From Diplonema japonicum (lineage: Eukaryota > Euglenozoa > Diplonemea > Diplonemida > Diplonemidae), in contig OZ025694.1 in the NCBI GenBank assembly GCA_964019335.1, positions 248,001 to 312,000 of the forward strand: DNA of 64,000 nucleotides. Direction: 5' to 3'. The notes below the pieces were generated by a model that saw only the letters and a program-made list of their open reading frames with translations, was not told the DNA's origin and did no database searches. Position numbers and translations under genes: made by a program. Shown in pieces: positions 10,901 through 20,557 of this stretch. How positions within the stretch are numbered: position 1 is the first letter of the stretch; each line of letters begins with the position of its first letter.

Positions 10901-11916
10901 TACAAGAGGAGTGCAGGAAGGACGTCAAGGAAGACGGACCATTCGACGGGAAAGTATATCTCACAGAGGTTTCACAGGAATTGTTAGTACCTGTTGAGTC
11001 GCTGCCCGTCAATACCACAAGAGCGATCAAGGTTGGGAGGAGACTGGACGTGATGCTGCCTGAATTCGTTGAAAAAATTGAGCTCGAAGAGAGGGGCGTG
11101 CAGACTCTTCTAGGGAGTTATTTGGTCAACAAAAACCTTCTAAACTTCTACTATTTTCTCGAAGAGAAAATGTCCGAGACGAACAAGCTGGAAAACACGA
11201 TCCACGCGGCGGTCACTCCACAGCTAGCAGAGGTCACCCTCGTGTCCTTGAAGAAATTTTCCATCTTCAACGAGATCTCCATGGAGCTGGACTCCGCCAA
11301 ATGCTTCTTAAAGCACGTGACGAGTGCTGTCAAGAGCTGCACGTTACATCTGTCCGAACGTCTCTTGAAGGAGCTCCCGGCACTGTATCAACAGACCGAT
11401 CCGGCTTATAAAATATTTGCCGAAACTGCGCAACAAAGCAGGCCCGAGGTCAGTATCCGTCAGATATCTGAGGATATCAAGCAGTTGAAGGCTACCCTGC
11501 AAGGGGACCATGTAGACGGTGTCCCGTCACAGACAGATCAGTACATTCCCCGTAAGAAATCTGTGTTGCTTGGGCTTCCTCCTTTGTCTGCTGGTACCCC
11601 ACGTGTGTCTGTGCCTTTTGTACCACGCACGCTTCAGCAGCGTTACGAGGTTATCGATGAATCGCCTGAAGAACCTGCCGAGGTGGCTGCGCCTCCGCAG
11701 CAGCCTTTCAGTTCCCTCACGCGGCCTTTCATTGAGAAGAAGCCCTTCCGGCGGTCTAGCTGTCTATCCATCGACCTTGAAGACGATGTGGCGATCGTGC
11801 CGTTCACCTCGGAGGACAAGGTGAGAAAGCTGGGGACGATATCATTCTCCGGGAGGCGGAACAGGCAGCGGAACACTAAGGGGAAGCGGGAGAGCTCCCC
11901 GGCGAGAATTGTTTGA
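7975..11916 (+). CDS. Large coiled-coil protein of unknown function
   Basis: This is the longest uninterrupted frame in the window (1313 residues). Residues about 60-280 are heptad-like and charged. Residues 350-430 are a Glu/Gln-rich acidic stretch, and 430-640 is a basic, Ser/Thr/Lys-rich and likely disordered region with Asn runs. A second acidic Glu run sits near 645-665. A long coiled coil spans about 740-980, followed by a more globular C-terminal third with no recognised domain. Such architecture suits a cytoskeletal, basal-body or scaffold protein, but nothing identifies it further. No membrane span or signal peptide is seen. Codons are C- and A-ending in the middle and become T/G-ending toward the C-terminus (after about 11500). 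Confidence 0.75.
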   Translation: MNNAPQDAVQKLKCRVAQNFSLLRLRMFRKLDFLVKDSDLNMLTEHSQGPLQEEMVVYSEEGYHLKEITSSTDIDCQFKTFLAEVGDRKQAYDDANPNLAERDAHYVKEIQSLQAVIETKSIQIDKLTGKIFQQNETSRNMINSFLKEVCILREQLYRSYRDKSCFGRPVDMIETVLEDSEGNPLGTSIDQLLGYRTAVLGDRERTKLMEKSIEEARDRLSQGYEVLEKRTKHLIELEQVTERQKQTIAEQRSEIFSLKSSLAVAEDQICDQDAQKEELELKLSLARDVRPSHLVIEPKQMETGLDPFQEHFEKSAHSQSFSNNSTTEQLNPQNESKTDAEWDDGTSVGNEHSHHDDEQEQEQYPEQEQEPEPEEQEQEKPEETVQEQQSEEEGEQEEEREKEREREEPELEVSLVGDNNNDNDNRKPSTNNRQNLQTKTPLKKLPSSIRRSMTPLSTNAPTNGRKSFTHRCSTLLRRKIDSTSKATQTTPRGSTGNSLQKPDALGKALFKVLRRKTHREAGVAAFTGLLKKNKKSVSLPVAAKDKREKKKEQKQKPEHRTIKDIKHTHQEKRITDAVRDDEPEGDRLARPPQSPTSVRKTTNIKTTADNNNNNRKPRQPSTVSFSEELEDRGDNNDMVEERGQDEESNASNEEEEEEEEEEEEQQSPLSAETESDQEQTADHPNMLPPMSATIATLQPTSGQAVSGNVFKRLSKMCITATRQMKNTVTTTPTTHNEASSEVDWKQVAEEYRLELENKTKALDEVIQYGEEVEDSLGKKEKDVSTLEMWVEKATVMKTNLDEARAAMEELQQDNNNLEEHISELETTVATVVDHGVGASTQLADKLRESLTQVRTLNKKNRVLEAAFVYHKRKIRDLKTAHGLEAYKKTVQNRERSKYNRELTLQSEEFKAVISSLKIDLEKAAQAATQTRENLNMKLEDKAMQVKQIESAVTTLESKAMALSVTVTRLQEENRILQEECRKDVKEDGPFDGKVYLTEVSQELLVPVESLPVNTTRAIKVGRRLDVMLPEFVEKIELEERGVQTLLGSYLVNKNLLNFYYFLEEKMSETNKLENTIHAAVTPQLAEVTLVSLKKFSIFNEISMELDSAKCFLKHVTSAVKSCTLHLSERLLKELPALYQQTDPAYKIFAETAQQSRPEVSIRQISEDIKQLKATLQGDHVDGVPSQTDQYIPRKKSVLLGLPPLSAGTPRVSVPFVPRTLQQRYEVIDESPEEPAEVAAPPQQPFSSLTRPFIEKKPFRRSSCLSIDLEDDVAIVPFTSEDKVRKLGTISFSGRRNRQRNTKGKRESSPARIV

Positions 11917-12115
11917 TAAGAAAAAAAAAAAGAAAAAAAGAAATGCTTTACAGCACTTTTTTTTTTTTTTACCCCTCCCCCATGCCCCATCTTTTTTTTT
12001 TTTTTTTTTTAAAGAAGTTTTTTATTAATTTTCTTTTCACCCAAATATAAAAAAAAAAAAAAAAAAAAATAAAAATAAAAATAAAAAGGTGGTACATCAC
12101 CTGAACAATATAAAA

Positions 12116-13063
12116 ATGTCTGTTAAAACCCTTGCAGCGACGGCAGGGGCAGGTGCTGCCCTATACTTGGGCGGGTTGGAAGTAATGGACGAAGCAGTGG
12201 CATGGACGTACGGGAAGTGTCTGGAACACGGGATGCCGTACCTCACCAACATGTACTTTGAGGCAAGTCTGGCATTTGTGGTGTGGTTCGCAAGCTGCGT
12301 GTACTTCACGTACCTGGACGTGACACGCTCCCCCACCAAGATCCAGAAGGACTACTGGCCGACGAACAAGGAAATGCTGGAATGCGGAGTACCGCAGTTT
12401 TTCATATACGGTGTGGGCTGCGCCATAACATGGTACCAGTGGGCAGGGGACCCAAGCCTCACCATAGACATCACGTCTACCCCTCCGACCTTCTTTGAGC
12501 TGGCATGGCAGGTAAGCATTTCCCTTATTGTAGGAGACTTCATCATCTACTGGGAGCATCGTATCATGCACATAATTCCCTACCTCAGGAATAATGTACA
12601 CAACGTGCATCATGTCTACTCTGCTCCCTTCGGGTGGGCTGGTGGGTGGGTTCATCCTGTTGAAGATCTTATCGTGATCACCGCGCAAGTTATTCCTGCT
12701 GTGATATTCTGCCACCCTATGTCGAGGTGGGTTTTCTGTATTTTGTGGGTTGTTCTTCTTATTGATGAGCACAGTGGGCATGATGTGTGGTGGTCTCCCT
12801 TCAACTGGCTCATCCCTTTCCATGGTAAGGATTCTCTGGGTGGTGGGGGTGACCCTCATGATGTGCACCACTACATGCCCACCAAGAACTACTCTTTTGT
12901 GTTCTGTGTTTGGGACCAGTTGTTTGGTACTTATGTTGACCCTTCTCCTAAGCTTGTGAACCCTTTCAAGCCGCCTTTTATCAGCGAAAGACGGTCCAAT
13001 GAGGAGATCTCTGAACTTCTTCACAAGCAGGTAATTGCCAAAAAGCCAGTTGTTTGTGAATGA
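12116..13063 (+). CDS. Sterol-desaturase/C4-methylsterol-oxidase-like protein, paralog 1
   Basis: The 315-residue membrane protein belongs to the fatty-acid hydroxylase superfamily. Its three histidine boxes are HRIMH (148-152), HNVHH (162-166) and HDVHH (248-252), which would bind a di-iron centre for oxygen-dependent hydroxylation at the ER membrane. Several hydrophobic segments flank them, and WDQLFGTY after the last box is typical of ERG25/C5-desaturase-like proteins. I chose the ATG at 12116 because paralog 2 begins with the same MSVKTLAATAGAG; nine extra in-frame codons exist upstream. It is the first of three tandem paralogs that share near-identical DNA blocks. The substrate (sterol or fatty acyl) is not decided by sequence. 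Confidence 0.85.
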   Translation: MSVKTLAATAGAGAALYLGGLEVMDEAVAWTYGKCLEHGMPYLTNMYFEASLAFVVWFASCVYFTYLDVTRSPTKIQKDYWPTNKEMLECGVPQFFIYGVGCAITWYQWAGDPSLTIDITSTPPTFFELAWQVSISLIVGDFIIYWEHRIMHIIPYLRNNVHNVHHVYSAPFGWAGGWVHPVEDLIVITAQVIPAVIFCHPMSRWVFCILWVVLLIDEHSGHDVWWSPFNWLIPFHGKDSLGGGGDPHDVHHYMPTKNYSFVFCVWDQLFGTYVDPSPKLVNPFKPPFISERRSNEEISELLHKQVIAKKPVVCE

Positions 13064-14166
13064 GAAAAAAGAAGGGGAAAAAAAAAAAAAAAAAAGAATT
13101 TTTTTTTTTTTTAGATTTTCCATTTTTTTTTTTTTTTTTCCTAAGGAGGGGTAGATGGCTTTAGCTCTTTTGTTGTGTGAATTTGTGTCTTCTTTTCAAA
13201 ATATTGCTAAAAAAGAAGAAAGGAAAAAAAAGAAAAAAAAAAAGAGAGTAGCACTTTGTTGGGCTTATCCTTTCTACAGGTTAATCCCGGTTGTGCACAA
13301 AAAAAAAAGAACAACTATCAAACTCTTTTTTAATAAAAGAAATTGAAAGATGTTGTGCCAAGGGGGCGTCTCACAAAGACATTCCTTCAACTCATATACT
13401 GTCTTTTCTTTCTTCTTTTTTTATTTTTTTTTTAAAATTCTTTTTTTATTACTCCCCCAGGAAAAATGCGTACTCGTTTGCACAAACAGATACCTGAATA
13501 TTTTTATTTCTTCTTTTTGGAAAAGAAATTGCAAAGATTTTTTTAAAAAGGTTTGAAGATGAGGAAAAACACGCTGAAACACGCCATAGTTCAGAACGAA
13601 GAAGAAAATAGCAGATACAAATACACATGACACACCCCTCCTTGTTCACATTCCCTCTCTCACTCCTTTTCTTTTTCTTTTTTTTCTTTCTTTGTTTCTC
13701 TCTTCTCTCTTTGAAAAGCTACTTCTTTTCCGCAAAAACATAAGATTGCCGTTGCTGCATCTTCTTTTTAAAAAAACACCCTTCCCTTCCCCTTTGCCGA
13801 CGAACGAAACAAAAAAAAGAAAAAAAAGTTATTCTCCCCGATGTGGATGGTTTCCCTTACGCAAACCCGCAAACCCACTAATATGAGAAAGTGCTGGACC
13901 TTCAGAAAACCTTTTCACTTACTGTATATATACAGCCACATCTCGTCCGTCTCTTCAACTTCTTAAAAAAAAAAAAACCTGAAAAAAAAAGAAGTTCTCC
14001 CTCCCACTCCCACTCCCACTTTTTTTTTTTTATTATTTATTATTTTCGCATTTTTTTTTCCACCTCCGAATAACAAGAAGGGGGGCATTTTTTTGTGTCA
14101 CGCCCCACTCGGCCGGGCACAAGGTGGCTCTCATTCAGGGTGGTCAATCGCACAGGCTCTGCTCTT

Positions 14167-14199
<33 letters not shown>

Positions 14200-14284
14200 T
14201 TTCCTCCAGAAATCTTTTTTAATTATTTTACAAAAAGGGGGGGGGGGGAAGAAAGAAAAAAAAAGAAAAAAAAAACCCCGTTTT
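13064..14284. other. Intergenic spacer with a retroelement tail
   Basis: Mostly A/T homopolymers. A retroelement 3-prime tail lies at 13358-13397. A GC-richer scrap at 14096-14162 has no assignment. Long T, G and A runs precede the next ATG at 14285. Confidence 0.5.
13358..13400 (+). mobile_element. Retroelement 3-prime tail fragment
   Basis: AAGGGGGCGTCTCACAAAGA followed by CATTCCTTCAACTCATATA is nearly the same as the tails of the retrotransposon pieces at 38150-38190 and 48325-48362. Only the tail survives, as expected for a heavily 5-prime truncated insertion. Confidence 0.7.
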
Positions 14285-15244
14285 ATGTCTGTTAAAACCC
14301 TTGCAGCGACGGCAGGGGCAGGCGCTGCCCTATACTTGGGCGGGTTGGAAGTAATGGACGAAGCAGTGGCATGGACGTACGGGAAGTGCCTGGAACACGG
14401 GATGCCGTACCTCACCAACATGTACTTTGAGGCAAGTCTGGCCTATACAGCGTGGTTCGCAAGCTGCGTGTACTTCACGTACCTGGACGTGACACGCTCC
14501 CCCACCAAGATCCAGAAGGACTACTGGCCGACGAACAAGGAAATGCTACAGTGCGCGGTCCCCCAGCTCTTTGTCAACACGATAGGCTGCGCCATAACAT
14601 GGTACCAGTGGGCAGGGGACCCAAGCCTCACCATAGACATCACGTCTACCCCTCCGACCTTCTTTGAGTTTATGTGGCAGGTAAGCCTCGCCCTTGTCAT
14701 GGGAGATTTCATTCTCTATTGGCACCACAGGATGATGCATTTCGTGCCCTACCTCAGGAACCATGTACATTCAGTTCATCATGAGTACTCTGCTCCTTTC
14801 GCATGGGCTGGTGGATGGGTCCATCCTTTTGAGGTGTTTCTTGCTGTGACAGCGCAGATGATTCCTGCTTTGCTATTCTGCCACCCTATGTCGAGGTGGG
14901 TTTTCTGTATTTTGTGGGTTGTTTGTCAAATTGATGAGCACAGTGGGCATGATGTGTGGTGGTCTCCCTTCAACTGGCTCATCCCTTTCCATGGTAAGGA
15001 TTCTCTGGGTGGTGGGGGTGACCCTCATGATGTGCACCACTACCTCCCCACCAAGAACTTCGCGCTTTTGTTTGTGGTTTGGGATCAGATTTTCGATACT
15101 TATGTGAAGCCTTCTCCTAAGCTTGTGAACCCTTTCAAGCCGCCTTTTATCAGCGAAAGACGGTCCAATGAGGAGATCTCTGAACTTCTTCACAAACAGG
15201 TAACGGCTAAAAAGAATGCCTCCCTCCCCGTGGGTAGCGAGTGA
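14285..15244 (+). CDS. Sterol-desaturase/C4-methylsterol-oxidase-like protein, paralog 2
   Basis: This 319-residue paralog carries HHRMMH, HSVHH and HDVHH in place of the boxes in paralog 1. The first 49 residues match paralog 1, apart from synonymous changes in the DNA, and the C-terminal ISERRSNEEISELLHK is also shared. Segments around the first and second boxes and the adjacent membrane helices differ (for example LALVMGDFILYWHH against ISLIVGDFIIYWEH). The patchy pattern of identical and diverged blocks suggests gene conversion with selection on the membrane and active-site segments. The upstream reading is open through A- and T-runs, but those codons are poly-Phe/poly-Lys, so MSVKT is the likely start. 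Function is as for paralog 1: di-iron membrane hydroxylase, substrate unknown. Confidence 0.85.
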   Translation: MSVKTLAATAGAGAALYLGGLEVMDEAVAWTYGKCLEHGMPYLTNMYFEASLAYTAWFASCVYFTYLDVTRSPTKIQKDYWPTNKEMLQCAVPQLFVNTIGCAITWYQWAGDPSLTIDITSTPPTFFEFMWQVSLALVMGDFILYWHHRMMHFVPYLRNHVHSVHHEYSAPFAWAGGWVHPFEVFLAVTAQMIPALLFCHPMSRWVFCILWVVCQIDEHSGHDVWWSPFNWLIPFHGKDSLGGGGDPHDVHHYLPTKNFALLFVVWDQIFDTYVKPSPKLVNPFKPPFISERRSNEEISELLHKQVTAKKNASLPVGSE

Positions 15245-15405
15245 AGAAAAAAAAAAGAAACTGTACTATAACCTCTTAAGATTTAAAAAAAAGTTTTTTT
15301 TTTGTGTTTTTTTTTTGTAAAAGTGAAATGTTTAACTTTAAAAACAATTTTTTTTATCTTTAGCAAATCGACGGGTTTGCTACTCCCTCCACAAAAACTA
15401 AGAAT

Positions 15406-15455
<50 letters not shown>

Positions 15456-16467
15456 CGACGCCGTCTAGTTTTTTGGAGTGGGAACGGGTGCATGAACCCT
15501 TGAAGGGTGCCTCTTGCCTGATGTGGGCAGCATCTAGAGGAGTTTGATGGAGGGATCAACTGGCAATAGTAGGTATATGGTGAATTTCTGTACTTGCTTC
15601 TTATGCCTTTACTCTTTTCCCCCTCCACGGCTCTGAAATGCATTTTTTGCACAACCCTCCTCAACCAATTAAACGAAAAGCAGGTAAGGACACGGGACCG
15701 CTTTCACATATTCCATTTTTTTTTTTGTGTGCACAACTGTCAACAACGAAGAGTGCTAACTTCACCCTCTTTTTTTTCGATTTTTTTTTTTCCTTGGCTT
15801 TAGCCCTTTTTAGTAAGCCCTACATTGCACTTGAATAAAAATATATAAAAAATATATTAAAAAAAAAAAAAAAAGGGCTCGCTTTACCCTTTTTTCACCG
15901 GCAACCCGCCACATCCTTGAACTAACGACAACTGTACAACTATTGTGTTTTTACCAACTCGGTTGAGGGTTTTATACCTAAGGTACCGAGGAGGTTGAGC
16001 GAGGGGCCAAAGCTCACAAGAGATTGGTTGAGACTCTTTAGGTCCTGCCACATACCGCAGGTACCCCTTAAATGTCTCTTTTTTTTTTTCTTCTTCTTCT
16101 CTTTCTTCTTTTTGAAAAGCAGGGATAATGGGGACGTTCCAAAACGGGGACCTCCTTTGTCTCGTCTCTCTTGTTCGTTGAAAATGAAAGTGGCTCCCCC
16201 CCAGCGGAGTGACAAAGAACTACGATTCTTTTCACCATTCCTTTCAACCACCTACAGCTTCTTTTTTCTTTTTTTTTTTCTTCTCGTTATTCGTTCGTAC
16301 ATATAAAAAAAAAACACCCTCACCTGACTCTCTCCTTGACTTGCGTCACCTTGACGTTAACGGTCGAGTTTTTTTTTTTCTTCTTCTTTCATACAATAAA
16401 AAAAAGATTATTCTTCTTTTTACAGGATTTTTATTCTCTTTACAAATAAAAAAGAAAAAGAAAAAAG
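15245..16467. other. Intergenic spacer with a retroelement remnant
   Basis: Contains a long T-run (about 15408-15453), unique sequence at 15454-15720, the retrotransposon remnant at 15955-16075, and pyrimidine-rich sequence before the start of paralog 3. No gene is supported. Confidence 0.5.
15955..16075 (+). mobile_element. Second copy of the retrotransposon C-terminus and 3-prime UTR
   Basis: The reading GFIPKVPRRLSEGPK corresponds to GFTPKLLMRYYDGPK just before the end of the element at 6505-6550. The following CCTGCCACATACCGCAGGT matches CCTGTCACATACTGCAGGT at 6610-6630. This is a short, old, 5-prime truncated insertion in the same orientation. Confidence 0.6.
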
Positions 16468-17430
16468 ATGAAAAACGAGAAAGCGCACACCGACGTGAAG
16501 ACATTAAAAACCATGGCCCTCACCGCAGGCGCCACCGTAGCGGTGGCTGCGGGCGGGTTGGAAGTAATGGACGAAGTAGTGGCATGGACGTACGGGAAGT
16601 GCCTGGAACACGGGATGCCGTACCTCACCAACATGTACTTTGAGGCCACCCTGACCTACTTGGTGTGGTTTGCCACTGGAATGTACTTCACGTACCTGGA
16701 CGTGACACGCTCCCCCACCAAGATCCAGAAGGACTACTGGCCGACGAACTGGGAGATGCTATCCTGCGCGGTACCGCAGATTATCGTGTACGGGCTAGGC
16801 GTGGTTATCGGCTGGGTCCAGTGGGTGAAACACCCTCAGGAAATGTCGCAGGTTATCCAGGAAGCACCCCCGACTTTCATCGAAATGATTTTTCAAATCG
16901 TTGTAACATTCCTGATCTTCGATTTTGTCATGTATTGGCAGCACAGGGCGTTGCACACGGTCCCATGGCTGAGGAACAACATCCACTCTGTTCATCACGT
17001 ATTCTCAGCACCGTTTGGATGGGCTGGGGGCTGGGTTCATCCTGTTGAACAAGCTGGTTTGATTCTCGGTGCTGCCGTTCCTGCTTACATGATCTGCCAC
17101 CCGTTTGCAAGGTGGTGGTTTTTCTCCACAATGGTGATGATTCTTGTAGATGGGAACAGCGGGCACAGTGTGTGGTGGTCTCCCTTCAACTGGCTTATCC
17201 CCGGGCATGGTATCGACCGCCTTGGGAACGGTGCTGAGGTACACGATGTCCACCACTACTTGCCGACGAAGAATTTCGCGCTTATTCTTATTGTGTGGGA
17301 CAAGGTGTTCGGGACGTATGTAGATCCCGATGCTGAGAACGTCCCCACAAACCCTTACCAGCCTCCTTATATTTACAAGTTCCGTGAGGAGGTTAAGAGG
17401 GCACCTTCTGTTACCGGTGGGTCTGAGTAG
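16468..17430 (+). CDS. Sterol-desaturase/C4-methylsterol-oxidase-like protein, paralog 3
   Basis: The 320-residue protein is the most diverged of the three, with its own N-terminus (MKNEKAHTDVKTLKT). It keeps all histidine boxes: QHRALH, HSVHH and HDVHH, then WDKVFGTYVDP. Two DNA blocks remain almost identical to paralogs 1 and 2: 16551-16645 (one difference from paralog 2) and 16681-16748. The sequence between and after these blocks is much less similar, so these islands look converted or very strongly constrained. The C-terminus differs from that shared by paralogs 1 and 2. Its role is a membrane di-iron hydroxylase or oxidase, probably in sterol or lipid modification. The ATG follows an A/G-rich leader. 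Confidence 0.85.
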   Translation: MKNEKAHTDVKTLKTMALTAGATVAVAAGGLEVMDEVVAWTYGKCLEHGMPYLTNMYFEATLTYLVWFATGMYFTYLDVTRSPTKIQKDYWPTNWEMLSCAVPQIIVYGLGVVIGWVQWVKHPQEMSQVIQEAPPTFIEMIFQIVVTFLIFDFVMYWQHRALHTVPWLRNNIHSVHHVFSAPFGWAGGWVHPVEQAGLILGAAVPAYMICHPFARWWFFSTMVMILVDGNSGHSVWWSPFNWLIPGHGIDRLGNGAEVHDVHHYLPTKNFALILIVWDKVFGTYVDPDAENVPTNPYQPPYIYKFREEVKRAPSVTGGSE

Positions 17431-17603
17431 TAGAACCCATGGTATTTTAAAAAAAAAAAAAAAAAAGACTTGTATTTGTATTATTTTGCCTTTTTTTTTT
17501 TTTCTTCCCCCCCTTTCTCGGAGTAGGAAGAAAAAAAAAAAAATGAAAAAAAAAAACGATAATTTTTTTTTTTTTTTTTTTTTTCCCATATTTATTTTAT
17601 TTC

Positions 17604-17842
17604 TCGTCGGTCATCACCGGTAGCGCAAACATAATGCAGATGCTCAGGGTGACGAACAGGCAGCAAACTGCACAAGAGCGCAGAATCTTGGTTACCCGGG
17701 ACGCCCCCGGCTGGGGTTGAGCTGTACGCATTAAGGACACGGGGAACGCAGAAGAAGCTATTGCTCGGCCGTAGTGCCCCCTGTAATCAAGTAGACAGTT
17801 CTTGTGCAGGGCGCCGCCAACACCGGCCTCCTTTAACTCATA
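17604..17842 (+). mobile_element. SINE-like repeat, copy S1
   Basis: Starts CGTCGGTCATCACCGGTAGC and ends GGCCTCCTTTAACTCAT before an A-run. The body (TTGGTTACCCGGG, GGCTGGGGTTGAGCTGTA, GTAATCAAGTAGACAGTTC) recurs at 33428-33742, 59468-59670 and 60776-61085. It lacks the first 90 bases of the fullest copies. Confidence 0.85.
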
Positions 17843-19239
17843 AAAAAAATCTTTTTTTTTTACTGTTTTATAGTCCTATGGAGCTCTTTTTTTTTTTCTT
17901 TTCGGGTTTTCTCCTCCCCTACCCTGGTTTTTTCTTTTTTTTCTTTCAGGAATTATAATGCTGCTGGGCCCACTATTGTTTGGCAGCAATAGTTTTTTTA
18001 GGCAGCAGGGTTTCTTTTGTTTTTTTCTTGAGGGGGGGGGGAGAAAAATAGTAACAATGAAAAAAAGAAAAGAAGAAAAAGAAAGTGAAAAAGAAAAAAA
18101 AAATGAAAAAAGCAATTCGGAGCTGCTTTTGGTCCGGAAGATCCAGTAGCAGTAAAAATAATGAAAAACCCTCTTTTTTTTTAATTCTCTTTGTGAACAG
18201 GGCAAATGAAAAAAAAAAAAAAAAAAGAAACTGAATTGCCACCTCCTTACAATTCTTTATAGTGACTCCCCCTCCCCCTCTCCCCCTCTCACGTTTTTCC
18301 TTTTACTCCCTCTCCTGCTCTGACTACATATATATCTATTTTTATTTTATTTTATTTTTTATTGGTTTTTTTTTTTTTTTGTTTTTTTCAAATTTATTAT
18401 CAGGGAAGTTAGCAGTGTGATTTCCCTTTCTTCCCCCCACTCCATTTTTCTATCTATTGCTCCCATTTCCCGTTGCCTAGGTGATACAGGTCTTCCAGTC
18501 CCGCAAGTTTGGCTGTCGCAGCTCTTCCCTCGTTGGCAAGTCAGCGATCCAAAATACTATGTTGCTGTCACTTTTGCTCGCAACGGGAAAACGGCCAAAA
18601 AAAGAAGATTCTTTCTCTTTTCTTTTTTTTTTTTCGAAGCGCTTTTCTTTTTTTTTCTTTTTTGTCTTCGTATTTTTCGCCTTGTTGATCGAAAGCGCAA
18701 AAGAAAAAAGAAAAAAAAAGAAAAAAAAACAGTTATTCTGTTTTGATTTCTTTTTTTTTTTCATTTAACAGCTTCGATAAAACAACGAAACTATATGGGC
18801 CTACAGGCAGAGGAAATAAAAATTTAAAAAAAAAAAAAAAAAAGAAGAGAAAAGAAAAAGGGGGGAGAAACCACCCCCTCCGCCTCCCTTTTTTCGTTGC
18901 CTTTATAAAAAAAAAGGGGAAAAAAAAGAAAATAGGGAGAAGAAGGATGGGGTGGGGATGGAAAAAAAAAAAAAAAAAAAAAAAGAAGAAATATTTTTTT
19001 TTGAGAGAGGACCTTTCTCTAGATGTATTTCTGCCCACTGCACGTGCAAAAAAAGATAAATAAAACAACGGCTATTCCCTTTTTTGCTTGAACATGACAA
19101 CCTAAAAGCTCTTTTAGGATTCTTTTAGAATTGGTTGTGTGTTCTGACAAAAAACGGTAACTTCATCTTAACCTTGGGGAAAAGAAAACAAGAGATAAAA
19201 AAGTTGTAAATTGAAATTTGTTGCTGCTATCCCCCACCC
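17843..19239. other. Homopolymer-rich intergenic DNA
   Basis: No gene is supported. Alternating A- and T-runs dominate. A small hairpin lies near 17975-18005 (CTATTGTTTGGCAGCAATAG). A less biased stretch at 18400-18590 has no recognisable content. Confidence 0.5.
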
Positions 19240-19386
19240 TAGGGCTATGTTGGCAAGGAAACGGAAACGTTTCTTTATTTTGAGGCTGTTTCCTTAAGAA
19301 GGGAACACGTTTCCTAAAGTATCTGAAAAAAACTAAGGAATACGGAAACGGAAACGGATTCCCCGTTTCTTGACAACATAGCCCTA
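19240..19386. mobile_element. 147-base MITE with TAGGGCTATG termini
   Basis: It begins TAGGGCTATGTTGGCAAGGA and ends with the inverted form, TTGACAACATAGCCCTA. The inside is made of GGAAACG and CGTTTCC repeats. The termini match the larger hAT-like element at 20558-21503, so this is probably its short non-autonomous relative. Confidence 0.8.
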
Positions 19387-19804
19387 GGGGGGGTATCAAA
19401 CTCCCCTAAAAACCCATGCAAAGGTGCTTTTTTCAGTTTTTTGCAAAAAGAAAAAAAAAAAAAAAAAAAAAAAGGTACTAGAACTTGGTACCTGAGGGTG
19501 TCCAGGAAGCGATGCAAGAAGGCAGAATGTTCCCATCTCTCTGGCAGCCTCTCAGAGGTTCGAAGTCAAGGCCAAGGCCCAGGTTGCATTTTGTGAACCA
19601 TTCGCCGCTGGAAGACGCGGATGAAGCGAACGGGGTTCATGACGTGCGACGCGCAATTCTTAGTCGTTTTTCCACGTGGCAGCCACTACACCAGAGTACT
19701 GAACGGCTGGGTGGGGTTAGAAAAGCGTTTTTTTTTTTTTTTTTGGCAAAACTGAAAAAAACCACCTTTGCATGGGGCTTTTGATACCCCCCCCCCCCCC
19801 CCCC
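19387..19804. mobile_element. Second TIR element abutting the MITE
   Basis: The left end GGTATCAAA...CCCATGCAAAGGTG and right end CACCTTTGCATGGGG...TTTTGATACC are inverted copies, followed inward by TTTTTTCAGTTTT and its complement. The core (about 19475-19725) is non-repetitive and contains GGTTCGAAGTC at 19558, a B-box-like string without a convincing partner. The element starts exactly where the 19240-19386 MITE ends. Confidence 0.65.
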
Positions 19805-20299
19805 GACTTTACCACACCAAAAAATTAAAAAAAAAAAAAAGAAAGAGAGAAGAATGATAACAACTCCTTTGTGCGAAGTATTTTCTTCCCTTTTTTTTTA
19901 TTTTTTTCTTTTCTTTATTTTTTTTTCCCCCTGTGTTTTTGAAAACCGGTGGTGAAATAAGAGAAAAAAGAACAAAGAAAAAAGGGGGGAAACCATCATT
20001 CGGAGGGAAAAAAAAAGAAAAAAAAAAGTCTGAATTTATTCCTTCGGATAGCGTCGTTAGCCCTCTCCCTTTACGCCCTGTTGGCGGCAAGGTAATAGGC
20101 TACTTTCCCACAGTACAGGTTCGGATATCGTGGTCACTAATCTGCAGTCGTATCTGTCAGGTTGGGAAATTGACTTTTTTGTCAATTCGGGGGGGGGGGG
20201 GGGGGGGGGGGAGGCGATGGTGGGGTAAATAAATATAACGAAAAAACTATTTTCTTGTTCAACACCGTAATCAGAAAGATATTCTTACTCTTCTGGAAA

Positions 20300-20330
<31 letters not shown>

Positions 20331-20557
20331 GAAAAAAGCCTCCAGTATAATGCCGAATTCTATTTATTCTTTTGGACCCTTTAAAAAAAAAAAAAAAAGT
20401 GCCGAAAGAATTAAAAATAAATTGCTGAAGAATATACTTGCGCAGAACATAGTTCTGAATAATACGGTAAAACCATTGCTACTATTATTTATTCTTTTTT
20501 TTTAAAAAATCTAAGAATCTAGAAAGTTTAAAAAGAAATGCTCTATATCCCCCCCCC
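19805..20557. other. Intergenic DNA with a 23-base G-run
   Basis: No gene. At 20168-20187 AATTGAC and GTCAATT flank six T, and the G-run 20189-20211 follows at once. Several A-runs occur between 20305 and 20400. Confidence 0.5.

Noticed and set aside
12520-12560. GT-AG intron in sterol-oxidase paralog 1 suggested by CAGGTAAGC
   Set aside because: The frame is open through it and paralogs 2 and 3 keep the same protein alignment there, so it is coding.
12161-13123. Minus-strand 320-codon frame opposite sterol-oxidase paralog 1
   Set aside because: It shadows a conserved enzyme with intact histidine boxes; similar shadows occur opposite the paralogs.
14093-14284. N-terminal extension of sterol-oxidase paralog 2
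   Set aside because: The extra codons are poly-Phe and poly-Lys from T- and A-runs; the conserved start is at 14285.
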